This document shows, in pieces, positions 7,659-14,174 of a stretch of DNA of 17,213 nucleotides; position 1 is the stretch's first letter, and the number at the start of each line of letters is the position of its first letter. This stretch comes from Roseiarcus sp050010035. GTDB taxonomy: Bacteria; Pseudomonadota; Alphaproteobacteria; Rhizobiales; Beijerinckiaceae. The position numbers and the translations under genes are program-made. The notes below the pieces were generated by a model. The model was not told the DNA's origin, ran no database searches, and saw only the letters and a program-made list of their open reading frames with translations. The stretch is taken from positions 1 to 17,213 of the forward strand of contig JBEKLU010000113.1 in assembly GCA_050010035.1 (NCBI GenBank). The letters run 5' to 3'.

Positions 7659-7682
7659 CATGCTATCATACATGATAGCATG
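7659..7682. promoter_or_regulatory. Palindromic operator of the toxin-antitoxin module
   Basis: A perfect inverted repeat with 11-bp arms, CATGCTATCAT (7659-7669) and ATGATAGCATG (7672-7682), is separated by AC. It is A/T-rich against a GC-rich background and lies immediately before the antitoxin start. The core half-sites TGCTATCA/TGATAGCA match those I recall for the Neisseria FitAB operator, though with a much shorter spacer here. It is a likely binding site of the antitoxin-toxin complex. Confidence 0.8.
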
Positions 7683-7700
7683 CTCGGCGAGCGCAAGCAA
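7672..7700 (-). promoter_or_regulatory. Predicted promoter of the toxin-antitoxin operon
   Basis: On the minus strand, TTGCTT (7700-7695) and TATCAT (7677-7672) are spaced by 17 bp. The -10 element lies inside the palindromic operator, so repressor binding would block RNA polymerase directly. The expected transcript leader is very short. Confidence 0.45.
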
Positions 7701-7746
7701 AGCATGGCATCGGCGCCGTCCCCTATCATCCGTCCTCCGCCTCCGC

Positions 7747-9243
7747 TCACCCCATCGTCGGAATGCTGAAGTTTGCGCCCTCCTTCACGCCGGACGGCCA
7801 GCGCGCGGTGACGGTCTTGGTCTTGGTGTAGAAGCGGATCGAATCCGGCCCATGCTGGTTGAGGTCGCCGAAGCCGGAGCGCTTCCAGCCGCCAAAGGTG
7901 TAGTAGGCGACCGGCACCGGGATCGGCACGTTGACGCCGACCATGCCGACCTGGACCTTGGAGGCGAAATCGCGCGCCGCGTCGCCGTCGCGGGTGAAGA
8001 TCGCGACGCCGTTGCCGTATTCGTGGTCGTTGCATAGGCCGAGCGCTTCGTTGTAGCTCGCCGCGCGCACCACCGAGAGAACGGGGCCGAAAATCTCTTC
8101 CTTGTAGATGCGCATGTCCTTGGCGACGTGGTCGAACAGGCTGCCGCCGAGGTAGAAGCCGTTCTCGTAGCCCTGCATCTTGAAGCCGCGGCCATCGACG
8201 GCGAGCTTGGCGCCTTCCTGAACGCCGAGCTCGATATAGGATTTCACCTTCTCCAAGTGGGCGCGCGTCACCAGCGGGCCGTAATCGGCGCTCGAGTCGG
8301 TCGAAGGGCCGATCTTCAGCGCTTCGACGCGCGGGATCAGCCGGCGCACCAGCTCGTCGGCGGTCCTCTGGCCGACCGGCACCGCCACCGAGATCGCCAT
8401 GCAGCGCTCGCCCGCCGCGCCGTAGCCGGCGCCGATCAGCGCGTCGACCGTCTGGTCCATGTCGGCGTCGGGCATGATCACCATGTGGTTCTTGGCGCCG
8501 GCGAAACATTGCACGCGCTTGCCGCTCGCCGTGCCGCGCGAATAGATGTAGTGCGCGATCGGCGTCGAGCCGACGAAGCTGATCGCCTGGATGTCGGCGT
8601 CGTCGAGGATCGCGTCGACTGCTTCCTTGTCGCCGTTGACGACGTTGAGAATGCCGGGAGGGCCGCCCGCCTCGATGAAGAGTTCGGCCAGGCGCATCGG
8701 CACGCCGGGATCGCGCTCGGACGGCTTGAGGATGAAGGCGTTGCCGCAGGCGATCGCCGGCGCAAGCTTCCACAGCGGGATCATCGCGGGGAAGTTGAAC
8801 GGCGTGATGCCGGCAACGACGCCGAGCGGCTGGCGCATCGAGTAGATGTCGATGCCGGGGCCGGCGCCGTCGGTGTATTCGCCCTTCATCAGGTGTGGCG
8901 CGCCGAAAGCGAACTCGACCACTTCGACGCCGCGCTGGATGTCGCCCTTGGCGTCGACCAGCGTCTTGCCGTGCTCGCGCGAGAGAATGTCGGCGAGCTC
9001 GTCGGTGTGCTTGGCGATGAGGTCGTAGAATTTCATCAGCACGCGCGCGCGGCGCTGCGGATTGGTCGCGCCCCAAGCGGGCTGCGCCGCTTTGGCGTCG
9101 AGAACCGCGGCGCGCACCTCCGCGGCGGAGGCGAACGCGACCGAGCCGCGCACCGTCCCGTCCATCGGCTGAAACACTTCGCCCGACCGCCCCGAGGCGC
9201 CCGCGACGCGCTTGCCGCCGATGAAGTGCCCGTACTCGACCAT
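7747..9243 (-). CDS. mmsA: CoA-acylating methylmalonate-semialdehyde dehydrogenase
   Basis: 498 residues, the normal length of MmsA. It oxidises methylmalonate semialdehyde (from valine) and malonate semialdehyde with NAD+ and CoA to propionyl-CoA or acetyl-CoA plus CO2. Visible are the oxyanion Asn in PFNFP (N150), the cofactor Lys in ILKPSE (K173), and the nucleophile C281 in GERCMA. The general-base Glu of ordinary aldehyde dehydrogenases is missing at the usual place (VQCFAGAKNH, 245-253), as expected for this CoA-dependent subfamily. ATG 9243 has AAGGGAG upstream. A LysR gene is divergent across a short intergenic region, and the acyl-CoA dehydrogenase gene lies downstream on the same strand beyond the toxin-antitoxin pair. 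Confidence 0.95.
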   Translation of the reverse strand: MVEYGHFIGGKRVAGASGRSGEVFQPMDGTVRGSVAFASAAEVRAAVLDAKAAQPAWGATNPQRRARVLMKFYDLIAKHTDELADILSREHGKTLVDAKGDIQRGVEVVEFAFGAPHLMKGEYTDGAGPGIDIYSMRQPLGVVAGITPFNFPAMIPLWKLAPAIACGNAFILKPSERDPGVPMRLAELFIEAGGPPGILNVVNGDKEAVDAILDDADIQAISFVGSTPIAHYIYSRGTASGKRVQCFAGAKNHMVIMPDADMDQTVDALIGAGYGAAGERCMAISVAVPVGQRTADELVRRLIPRVEALKIGPSTDSSADYGPLVTRAHLEKVKSYIELGVQEGAKLAVDGRGFKMQGYENGFYLGGSLFDHVAKDMRIYKEEIFGPVLSVVRAASYNEALGLCNDHEYGNGVAIFTRDGDAARDFASKVQVGMVGVNVPIPVPVAYYTFGGWKRSGFGDLNQHGPDSIRFYTKTKTVTARWPSGVKEGANFSIPTMG

Positions 9244-9277
9244 GGTCCGCTCCCTTGAGACGCCGCTGCTGGCCGCC

Positions 9278-9306
9278 TTTATGCGTCAGGCTTTCTTGCA
9301 CAGCAA
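9278..9306 (-). promoter_or_regulatory. Possible mmsA promoter
   Basis: On the minus strand TTGCTG (9306-9301) and CATAAA (9283-9278) are 17 bp apart, about 35 nt before the mmsA start. The match is moderate, as expected for an activator-dependent promoter. The -35 element overlaps the first base pairs of the inverted repeat at 9303-9317. Confidence 0.35.
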
Positions 9307-9342
9307 TCGCCGATTGCGCGCAACGGGCGTGCACAATTGTGC
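9303..9342. promoter_or_regulatory. Cluster of dyad symmetries between mmsA and the LysR gene (putative LysR operator)
   Basis: Three perfect dyads occur within 40 bp: GCAATCG-C-CGATTGC (9303-9317), TTGCGCGCAA (9314-9323) and GCACAATTGTGC (9331-9342). The sequence TGCACA also recurs at 9297-9302 and 9330-9335, 33 bp or about three helical turns apart. LysR regulators normally bind such dyads between themselves and a divergent target, so this is the probable site for the regulator encoded at 9355. Confidence 0.5.
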
Positions 9343-9354
9343 TAAGTGACGGGT

Positions 9355-10236
9355 ATGGACTGGGATAACGTCAGGGTTTTCCTCGCGGTCGCGCGCGCGG
9401 GGCAATTCGTCGCGGCGGCCAAGCGGCTGCGGCTCGACCACGCCACCGTCAGCCGGCGCATCGCCGCGCTGGAAGCGGCGCTCGGCGCGCGCTTGTTCGA
9501 CCGGCGCACCACCGGCGCGCGGATGACCAGCGCCGGCGAGCGCTTTCTTGCCGCCGCCGAGGAAATGGAGAGCGCCTTCCTGCACGCGCAGGCGGACATC
9601 TCCGACGTCGACGTCGAGCTCTCGGGCGACGTGCGCATCGGCGCGCCCGACGGCTTCTCGACCTACTACCTCGCGAGCGCCTTGCGCGACTTCGTCGAAC
9701 GCAACCCTGGGGTCCGCATCCAGCTCGCGCCAGTTCCGCAACTCGTTCCGCTGGCGCGGCGCGAAGTCGACGTCGTCGTCGTGCTCGATAAGCCCGAGGA
9801 GGGCCGCTTCGTCGCGCGCAAGCTCACCGACTACTCCTTAGGCATCTACGCCAGCGCCGCCTATCTCGAGGCGCACGAGGCGCCGCGCGAGGTCGGCGAG
9901 CTCGTGCGCCATCGCCTCATCGGCTACGTCGAGGAATACGCCTTTTCCAGCGCGCTCGACTATGTCCGCGAGCTTTACGGCGGCGCGCCGACCTCGTTCG
10001 AATGCGCCAGCGCGGTCACCCAGTTCGAGGCCCTGCGCGCCGGCCTCGGCCTCGGCGTCGTCCACAACTTCATCGCGCGCCGCTTCAAGGACTTGCGCCG
10101 CGTCCTGCCCGAGCGACGCGCCACGCGCACCTATTGGCTCGTCACCCACCAGGACACGCGCGGCCTCGGGCGTATCCGCGCGGTGTGCGAACATCTGGTG
10201 GCGAGCGTGACGCGCGACCGCGCGATGTTCGTTTGA
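9355..10236 (+). CDS. LysR family transcriptional regulator, divergent from mmsA
   Basis: 293 residues. The N-terminal winged helix-turn-helix is typical (about residues 3-60: WDNVRVFLAVARAGQFVAAAKRLRLDHATVSRRIAALEAALG), followed by a linker helix and a LysR substrate-binding domain to the end. The 'DNVRVFLAVARAG' opening is common in the subgroup often found next to mmsA-type genes in alphaproteobacteria. ATG 9355 is preferred; a GTG at 9346 in frame would add three residues. It is transcribed away from mmsA, so it probably controls that gene and itself; the inducer is unknown. Its 3' end faces amrS with 16 bp between stops. Confidence 0.9.
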   Translation: MDWDNVRVFLAVARAGQFVAAAKRLRLDHATVSRRIAALEAALGARLFDRRTTGARMTSAGERFLAAAEEMESAFLHAQADISDVDVELSGDVRIGAPDGFSTYYLASALRDFVERNPGVRIQLAPVPQLVPLARREVDVVVVLDKPEEGRFVARKLTDYSLGIYASAAYLEAHEAPREVGELVRHRLIGYVEEYAFSSALDYVRELYGGAPTSFECASAVTQFEALRAGLGLGVVHNFIARRFKDLRRVLPERRATRTYWLVTHQDTRGLGRIRAVCEHLVASVTRDRAMFV

Positions 10237-10252
10237 GGCCCTGGCGGCGCGC

Positions 10253-11326
10253 TTAAGCGAACGCCTCGATGTCGACCGGCTTGCGCCTTGCGCCCCAATG
10301 GCCCGGCTCGGCGGCGAAGCGGCCGGCGAGCGGGCGCCCGCAATCCGGGCAGGCGCCGGAGGCGTCGAGCGTGTAGGCCGTCACGTCGTAGTTGTCGCGC
10401 CCTATCAGGGCGGCGCCGCAGAGGTCGCAGAACGTCGTCTGGCGATGCGGATCGTAGCAGTTGCCGATGTAGACGTGGTGCAGGCCGTTGGCGATTCCCT
10501 GGGCGCGGGCGCGGTCTAGCGTCGCTTTCGGCGTCGGCGGATGGTCCATCAAGCGGTAATCCGGGTGGAAAGCGGAAAAATGCAGGGGAACGTCGGGCCC
10601 CAGCTCTTGCGCGATCCACCGCGTCAGCGCGTCGATCTCGCCGACCGAATCGTTTTCGCCGGGGATGATGAGCGTGGTGATCTCCAGCCAGACGTCGGTC
10701 TCGCGCTTGAGATAGCGCAGCGTGTCCAACACGGGAGCGAGATGGGACGCCGTCAGGCGATGATAGAAGTCTTCGGTGAAACCCTTGAGATCGACGTTGG
10801 CGGCGTCGATGACACGAAAGAATTCGGCGCGCGGCTCAGGACACATATAGCCCGCCGTCACCGCGACCGTCTTCACCCCGCGCGCATGGCACGCCGCCGC
10901 GACGTCCTCGGCGTATTCGAAGAAGATCACCGGATCGTTGTAGGTGAAGGCGACGGACTTGCAGCCGAGCTCGACCGCGGCGCGCGCGATCGCCTCCGGC
11001 GCCGCCTTCTGCGCGCTGGTGTCGACCTCGCGGCTCTTCGAGATTTCGTGGTTCTGGCAGAAGGCGCAGGCGAGATTGCAGCCCGCGGTGCCGAAGGACA
11101 ACACCGAGCTGCCGGGGAAAAAGTGATAGAGTGGCTTCTTTTCGATGGGATCGACGCAAAAACCGGAAGATAATCCGTCGGTGGTCAGGACCATGTGCCC
11201 GTCGACGTTCTGCCTGACATAGCAGAGCCCGCGCTGCCCCAAGCCGATCTTGCAGGCGCGCGGACAGACCTCGCAGAGGATCCGCCCGTCGGGCAGCGGG
11301 AGGGAAAAATGATCGACGATACGCAC
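10253..11326 (-). CDS. amrS: AmmeMemoRadiSam system radical SAM enzyme
   Basis: 357 residues from the chosen start. The radical-SAM cluster motif is CNLACAFC (C83, C87, C90 from GTG 11326), which binds a [4Fe-4S] cluster that cleaves S-adenosylmethionine. Before it lies a second cysteine set, CEVCPRACK then GQRGLC, typical of this family. A C-terminal zinc-ribbon-like part has CDLCG and CPDCG. The family (TIGR04337-type) regularly occurs with Memo and AMMECR1 proteins, exactly as here, but its substrate is not established. The frame is open to ATG 11404, which would overlap the divergent Memo gene's start codon. GTG 11326 has AAGGGA upstream and gives the family-typical start RIVDHFSLPLPDGR, so it is preferred. 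Confidence 0.9.
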   Translation of the reverse strand: MRIVDHFSLPLPDGRILCEVCPRACKIGLGQRGLCYVRQNVDGHMVLTTDGLSSGFCVDPIEKKPLYHFFPGSSVLSFGTAGCNLACAFCQNHEISKSREVDTSAQKAAPEAIARAAVELGCKSVAFTYNDPVIFFEYAEDVAAACHARGVKTVAVTAGYMCPEPRAEFFRVIDAANVDLKGFTEDFYHRLTASHLAPVLDTLRYLKRETDVWLEITTLIIPGENDSVGEIDALTRWIAQELGPDVPLHFSAFHPDYRLMDHPPTPKATLDRARAQGIANGLHHVYIGNCYDPHRQTTFCDLCGAALIGRDNYDVTAYTLDASGACPDCGRPLAGRFAAEPGHWGARRKPVDIEAFA

Positions 11327-11352
11327 GGCAACGATCCCTTTGGAGAAATCGC

Positions 11353-11366
11353 TCCCTATATAGGGA
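11353..11366. promoter_or_regulatory. 14-bp palindrome between the divergent amr genes
   Basis: TCCCTAT (11353-11359) is followed directly by ATAGGGA (11360-11366), a perfect palindrome with a central TATATA. It lies between the amrS GTG start and the amrB-amrA ATG. It could be a shared operator, or its centre could serve as a -10 element for both strands. An unrelated GGCGCC-CGTTC-GGCGCC hairpin (11368-11384) follows in the amrB-amrA leader. Confidence 0.45.
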
Positions 11367-11402
11367 CGGCGCCCGTTCGGCGCCTCTTCTCGAGAACGAT
11401 TC

Positions 11403-12848
11403 ATGGCGTTCCTGACGAAATCTTCGGCCCGCGCGCCTAGCGCCCATCCCGCCCAGGTCGCGGGGCTCTTTTACCCCGACGACGCCGCGATTCTGGCGGC
11501 CAAGATCGATGCGGCCTTCGCCGCCGCGCCGCCCTCACCCTTCCGGGCGAAAATGGTCGTCGTTCCCCACGCCGGCATCGATTATTCCGGCGCCGTCGCC
11601 GCCCAGGCGCTGCGCGCGCTGGATTTGACGCAAGGGGTGCGCCGGGTCGTCATTCTCGGCCCCAATCACCGCGTTCCCTTGCGTGGGCTCGCCGTTCACC
11701 CGGCAAGCGTCTGGTCGACCCCGCTCGGCGTCGCGCCGGTCGCCGGCGAGGCGCTTCAATCGATCCTGGCGCTCGAAGGCGTCGCGGTCGACGTGGCGCC
11801 GTTCGAGCGCGAGCACAGCCTGGAAATGCCGCTGATCTTCCTGCAACGGCTGATTCCGGGCGCCGAGATCGCGCCCGTGCTGGTCGGCGACGCAGCGCCG
11901 GAACTGGTCGAGGAGGTCCTGCGCCGCCTGTGGGGCGGGCCGGAGACGGCGATCTGCATTTCCTCCGACCTGTCGCATTTCCTGCCCGCGAGCGCCGCGC
12001 GCGCCAAAGACGCCGAGACCCGCGGCCTGATCGAGGCCGGCCGCTGGGGCGAACTCGGTCCCGACAACGCCTGCGGCTTCGCCAGCCTCAAGGGGGCGAT
12101 CCGCCGGGCGCAGAGCCTTCGCATGCGCGCGACGGGAGTGGCGTTCGCCACCTCGGACCAGATGGGCGGCCCGCGGGAGCGCGTCGTCGGCTACGGCGCC
12201 TTCGCGTTCGAATATCCGGGCGCGGCGCGGCTCGGCAAGGCCGATCAGGATCGTCTCGTCGCCGTCGCCTCGGCGTCGCTGGACTTCGCCGCGACCCGCC
12301 GGGGGGCGGCGCCGCATATCGTCGCCGACCCGATTCTGGCGCCCAGCCTAACGGCGCATCGCGCCGCTTTCGCAACACTGGAGCGCGGCGGGGCGTTGCG
12401 CGGCTGCGTCGGTTCGCTTCTCGCGCACCGGCCGCTGGCCGGCGACGTCGGCGCCAACGCGGTCAGGGCCGGCTTCGGCGATCCCCGTTTCGCGCCGCTC
12501 ACGCGCGACGAGTTGCCCGACCTGACGATCAAGATCTCGGTGCTCTCGCCGACCGCGCCGATCGCCTGCCGCAGCGAACAGGACTTGATCGACCAGCTCA
12601 GGCCCGACCGCGACGGCCTGCTGCTGCGGGACGGCCGCGCCGTCGGGCTGTTCCTGCCCAGCGTCTGGCGCGAAGTCCCCTCGCCGGTGGATTTCGTCCG
12701 CTTTCTCAAGCAGAAGATGGGCGTCGCGCCGGACCATTGGTCGCCGACGCTGACCGCCTCGCGATTCTCGGTCGAAAGCTTCGGCGGCCCGTTCGTCGAG
12801 CCGGGCGAGGCCGACCTTACGGGGATCGCAGTCAGGGCGTTCGAGTGA
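11403..12848 (+). CDS. amrBA: AmmeMemoRadiSam system proteins B and A fused (Memo-AMMECR1)
   Basis: 481 residues with two domains. Residues about 12-272 form a Memo-family domain (TIGR04336-type) with the metal-site residues expected from human MEMO1: H56 (PHAGIDYSG), H89 (GPNH), H192 (SSDLSH) and C224 (NACG). Residues about 280-481 form an AMMECR1 domain (TIGR04335-type) with its hallmark LRGCVGSL. The fold of Memo resembles LigB-type non-haem iron dioxygenases; AMMECR1 has no established activity. The two proteins are separate genes in many genomes; the fusion implies they act together with the radical SAM enzyme encoded divergently. ATG 11403 has only a weak purine-rich tract upstream. No signal peptide, so cytoplasmic. 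Confidence 0.92.
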   Translation: MAFLTKSSARAPSAHPAQVAGLFYPDDAAILAAKIDAAFAAAPPSPFRAKMVVVPHAGIDYSGAVAAQALRALDLTQGVRRVVILGPNHRVPLRGLAVHPASVWSTPLGVAPVAGEALQSILALEGVAVDVAPFEREHSLEMPLIFLQRLIPGAEIAPVLVGDAAPELVEEVLRRLWGGPETAICISSDLSHFLPASAARAKDAETRGLIEAGRWGELGPDNACGFASLKGAIRRAQSLRMRATGVAFATSDQMGGPRERVVGYGAFAFEYPGAARLGKADQDRLVAVASASLDFAATRRGAAPHIVADPILAPSLTAHRAAFATLERGGALRGCVGSLLAHRPLAGDVGANAVRAGFGDPRFAPLTRDELPDLTIKISVLSPTAPIACRSEQDLIDQLRPDRDGLLLRDGRAVGLFLPSVWREVPSPVDFVRFLKQKMGVAPDHWSPTLTASRFSVESFGGPFVEPGEADLTGIAVRAFE

Positions 12849-12893
12849 GAATGGCGCTCGCCCAGTCCATGCAGCGCGCGCTCCTTCTCCCCT

Positions 12894-12923
12894 TTCGCCA
12901 CGGGACGCACGCATCGTGGCGAA
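12894..12923. terminator. Stem-loop after amrB-amrA
   Basis: Inverted repeat TTCGCCACG (12894-12902) and CGTGGCGAA (12915-12923), 9-bp perfect stem with a 12-nt loop, 45 nt after the stop codon. There is no T-run, so it may be a weak terminator or a 3'-end stabiliser. Confidence 0.4.
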
Positions 12924-12943
12924 GCCTGCGGCCAATCCCCCGG

Positions 12944-13038
12944 CCCCTCACCCTTTCCTCTCCCCGCAAGCGGGGAGAGGAGCACGCGGCGCCTTGTCTT
13001 CCCCTCTCCCCGCTTGCGGGGAGAGGGAGGGTGAGGGG
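12944..13038. repeat. Composite palindromic intergenic repeat (CCCTCTCCCCGC type)
   Basis: Outer arms CCCCTCACCCT (12944-12954) and AGGGTGAGGGG (13028-13038) are perfectly complementary. They enclose two hairpins: CCTCTCCCCGC-AA-GCGGGGAGAGG (12957-12980) and CCCTCTCCCCGC-TT-GCGGGGAGAGGG (13002-13027). The two inner hairpins are near-identical in stem sequence. Such elements are dispersed in many alphaproteobacterial genomes between genes. It lies between the convergent amrB-amrA and prmA genes, where it may also help end transcription. Confidence 0.85.
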
Positions 13039-13103
13039 CGGGGGGAGTTTCCGCGCTGGCGCCGAAACGTGTGCGTAGCTTGGTCCCATTGCGGGAGAGC
13101 GGA

Positions 13104-14015
13104 TCATCGCCTCAGCCGCAAGCTCGTCCATCCCTCCAGATCGATCCGCTCGGCCAAATAGAACCCCTGCGCGCGCCACGCCGCCAGTACGCCGGGCGCG
13201 TCGCTGAGCAGCAGGCCGGAGACGATCGCCTCGCCGTCGGGCGCCGTCACGGCGGCGAGCGAGGGCGCGAGCAGGCGCAGCGGCTTGGCGAGGATGTTGG
13301 CGAAGACCAGGTCGTAGGGCGCGCCTTCGCGTAAGGGCAGGCTCTCCACGCCGCGCGAGACGATCGCCTTGCAATAGGCCGCGACGCCATTGAGGCGCGC
13401 GTTTTGGTTGGCGACTTGGACCGCTACGGGATCGATGTCGCCGAGCCAGACCTTGCGCTTCAAAACCTTGACGGCGGCGATGGCGAGGACGCCGGCGCCG
13501 CAGCCGACGTCGAGGACTCTTCGCGGCCGGCGGCGCTTGAGCACGCGGTCGAAATGCAGCAGGCAGCCGCGCGTCGTGCCGTGGTGGCCAGTGCCGAAGG
13601 CGAGGCCCGCCTCGATCTCGACGCCGACGTCGCTTGACCCGACCCGCGCGCGGTCGTGCGCGCCATGCACGAGGAAGCGTCCGGCACGCACCGGCTTCAG
13701 TCCGGCGAGCGCGTTGGCGACCCAGTCGCGTTTTTCCGTGACGCCGAACTCGACGGCCCTTGCCGCCTCCTCCCCGGCCGCGACCGCGACGAGATCGCGA
13801 AGCGCGTCCTCGTCGGGCGCGAAGCCGAAATAGGCTTCGACCAGCCACGCCTTGCCGCCGCCCGGCCAGGGCGCCTCGGTCTCGAAGGCGCTCGAAGCGG
13901 CCTCGGCGGGCTCGAAGCTCTCAACGATGAGATCGGCGACGGCGCGCGCTTGGCGCTCGTCGCAGACCAGGCGCAGCTTGTGCGCGGCGTTGTTGGGGGG
14001 CAGGCCTTCGAGCAT
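13104..14015 (-). CDS. prmA: 50S ribosomal protein L11 methyltransferase
   Basis: 303 residues, a cytoplasmic S-adenosylmethionine enzyme that methylates ribosomal protein L11. Evidence is the family-specific AFGTGHHGTT (139-148), motif I LDVGCGAG (168-175) for SAM binding, the acidic GDID (192-195) and the NILAKPL motif (240-246). The N-terminal part (about 1-110) corresponds to the L11-binding domain and is divergent, as usual in alphaproteobacteria. ATG 14015 is preceded by GAGGAA. The gene is bracketed by two composite palindromic repeats and lies 159 bp downstream of uvrC on the same strand. Confidence 0.93.
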   Translation of the reverse strand: MLEGLPPNNAAHKLRLVCDERQARAVADLIVESFEPAEAASSAFETEAPWPGGGKAWLVEAYFGFAPDEDALRDLVAVAAGEEAARAVEFGVTEKRDWVANALAGLKPVRAGRFLVHGAHDRARVGSSDVGVEIEAGLAFGTGHHGTTRGCLLHFDRVLKRRRPRRVLDVGCGAGVLAIAAVKVLKRKVWLGDIDPVAVQVANQNARLNGVAAYCKAIVSRGVESLPLREGAPYDLVFANILAKPLRLLAPSLAAVTAPDGEAIVSGLLLSDAPGVLAAWRAQGFYLAERIDLEGWTSLRLRR

Positions 14016-14033
14016 GGGTTCCTCGGAAAATGC

Positions 14034-14151
14034 CCTTCTCCCGCCCGCGGGAGAAGGTGGCGCGAAGCGCCGGATGAGGGTGAGCCCGCGGTCCCGAGGC
14101 CCTCATCCGGCCGGCTGGCGCCGGCCACCTTCTCCCGCAAGCGGGAGAAGG
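14034..14151. repeat. Composite palindromic intergenic repeat (CCTTCTCCCGC type)
   Basis: Two hairpins with the same stem, CCTTCTCCCGC-CC-GCGGGAGAAGG (14034-14057) and CCTTCTCCCGC-AA-GCGGGAGAAGG (14128-14151), flank a larger foldback of CCGGATGAGGG (14070-14080) with CCCTCATCCGG (14100-14110). A further hairpin, GGCCGGC-TGGC-GCCGGCC, occupies 14109-14126. The architecture parallels the repeat at 12944-13038 but the sequence family is different. It fills the space between uvrC and prmA. Confidence 0.85.
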
Positions 14152-14174
14152 GAAGCGGCCCCTACCACGCTCCC

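Noticed and set aside
7658..9334. 558-codon open frame on the minus strand in another frame of mmsA
   Set aside because: Frame-shifted shadow of mmsA (arginine-rich), spanning also the intergenic operator regions.
12944..14151. CRISPR array
   Set aside because: The repeats are foldback palindromes of two different families without regular spacers or cas genes.
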